The notes beneath the pieces are model-generated. The model was not told the DNA's origin. It saw only the letters and a program-made list of their open reading frames with translations, and did no database searches. Source: JAJZXY01 sp046706185 (GTDB lineage: Archaea > Thermoplasmatota > Thermoplasmata > Sysuiplasmatales > Sysuiplasmataceae). From it: DNA of 20,457 nt. Both the position numbers and the translations under genes were made by a program. Every line of letters begins with the position of its first letter. The first letter of the stretch is position 1. Of this stretch, positions 20,347 to 20,457 are shown one piece after another. Where the stretch lies: the NCBI GenBank assembly GCA_046706185.1, contig JBJKPR010000052.1:1-20457 (forward strand), in the 5' to 3' direction.

Positions 20347-20457
20347 ATGGTTCGTGAGATGTTCTGCATCAAGTGCGGGAAGGAGGCAGTTGCTGGAACT
20401 GTTTTCTGCGAAGAGTGCATAAGCAGGGGCGAGCCGCTTGCTTCTGCGCCAGGCGCG
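20347..20457 (+). CDS. N-terminus of a zinc-ribbon protein, probably NMD3 family (partial)
   Basis: The window ends 37 codons into this frame. The peptide carries two CxxC pairs (FCIKCG and FCEECI, cysteines at 7, 10, 21 and 24), a compact zinc ribbon. Archaeal NMD3-related proteins, which are linked to the large ribosomal subunit, open in this way at the very N-terminus. Other short zinc-ribbon proteins start similarly, so the name is tentative. A TATA-like TACTTAACT lies at 20314-20322, placing the transcript start near the ATG. Confidence 0.55.
   Translation, partial: MVREMFCIKCGKEAVAGTVFCEECISRGEPLASAPGA

Noticed and set aside
1..20457. CRISPR array, tRNA/rRNA, insertion sequence, prophage or defence genes
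   Set aside because: No spaced direct repeats, cloverleaf-like sequence, transposase or integrase motif was seen; the only repeats are protein-coding ones in the 804-aa surface protein.

Overview
The window reads as a stretch of an archaeal chromosome, most likely from a moderately GC-rich member of the Thermoplasmata. The assignment rests on gene content: a proteasome beta subunit with archaeal architecture, an NMD3-like gene start, a DUF35/thiolase pair, an archaeal-type gluconate dehydratase, and an acid-type S53 (sedolisin/kumamolisin) protease. It also rests on promoters: archaeal TATA boxes lie about 25 nt upstream of many starts. Several of these point to leaderless mRNAs, while other genes carry GGTGA-type ribosome binding sites. 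The lineage is an inference from content; no marker tree was possible.

Layout. (1) 1-1615: the 5' end of a possible metallo-beta-lactamase gene (minus), an unrecognised 72-aa protein, proteasome beta subunit, and a MIP18/DUF59 Fe-S assembly factor (minus). (2) 1870-5057: a membrane-anchored, secreted S53 peptidase with PKD-like domains, followed by a small SWIM zinc-finger protein that has its own promoter. (3) 5060-8912 (minus): a three-gene envelope operon. It encodes a four-TM coiled-coil protein, an 804-aa surface protein with three Ig-like repeats and a family of about 36-aa NNSELE repeats, and a two-TM membrane protein. (4) 9080-13347 (minus): a Nudix hydrolase and a fatty-acyl-CoA operon (thiolase, DUF35 partner, 3-hydroxyacyl-CoA dehydrogenase, acyl-CoA dehydrogenase). 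(5) 13676-16118: OGG1-type 8-oxoguanine glycosylase (plus), convergent with a UPF0173 hydrolase/cis-prenyltransferase pair (minus). (6) 16253-18477: threonine synthase and homoserine dehydrogenase. (7) 18484-20457: remains of a DHDPS/KDG-aldolase-family gene, a gluconate dehydratase, a 445-nt gene-poor stretch, and the start of a zinc-ribbon protein resembling NMD3.

How the genes connect. Region 4 would carry out the dehydrogenation, second oxidation and thiolysis steps of acyl-CoA degradation; no enoyl-CoA hydratase is in view. Region 6 makes homoserine and, after a kinase not seen here, threonine. Gluconate dehydratase feeds the non-phosphorylated or semi-phosphorylated Entner-Doudoroff route, and the broken aldolase beside it suggests a partly lost sugar-acid cluster. 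The cis-prenyltransferase would supply the lipid carrier for N-glycans, and both secreted proteins in this window are very rich in N-x-S/T sequons. The best candidate for an undescribed system is the envelope operon of region 3. No CRISPR array, tRNA, rRNA, transposase or attachment site was seen.
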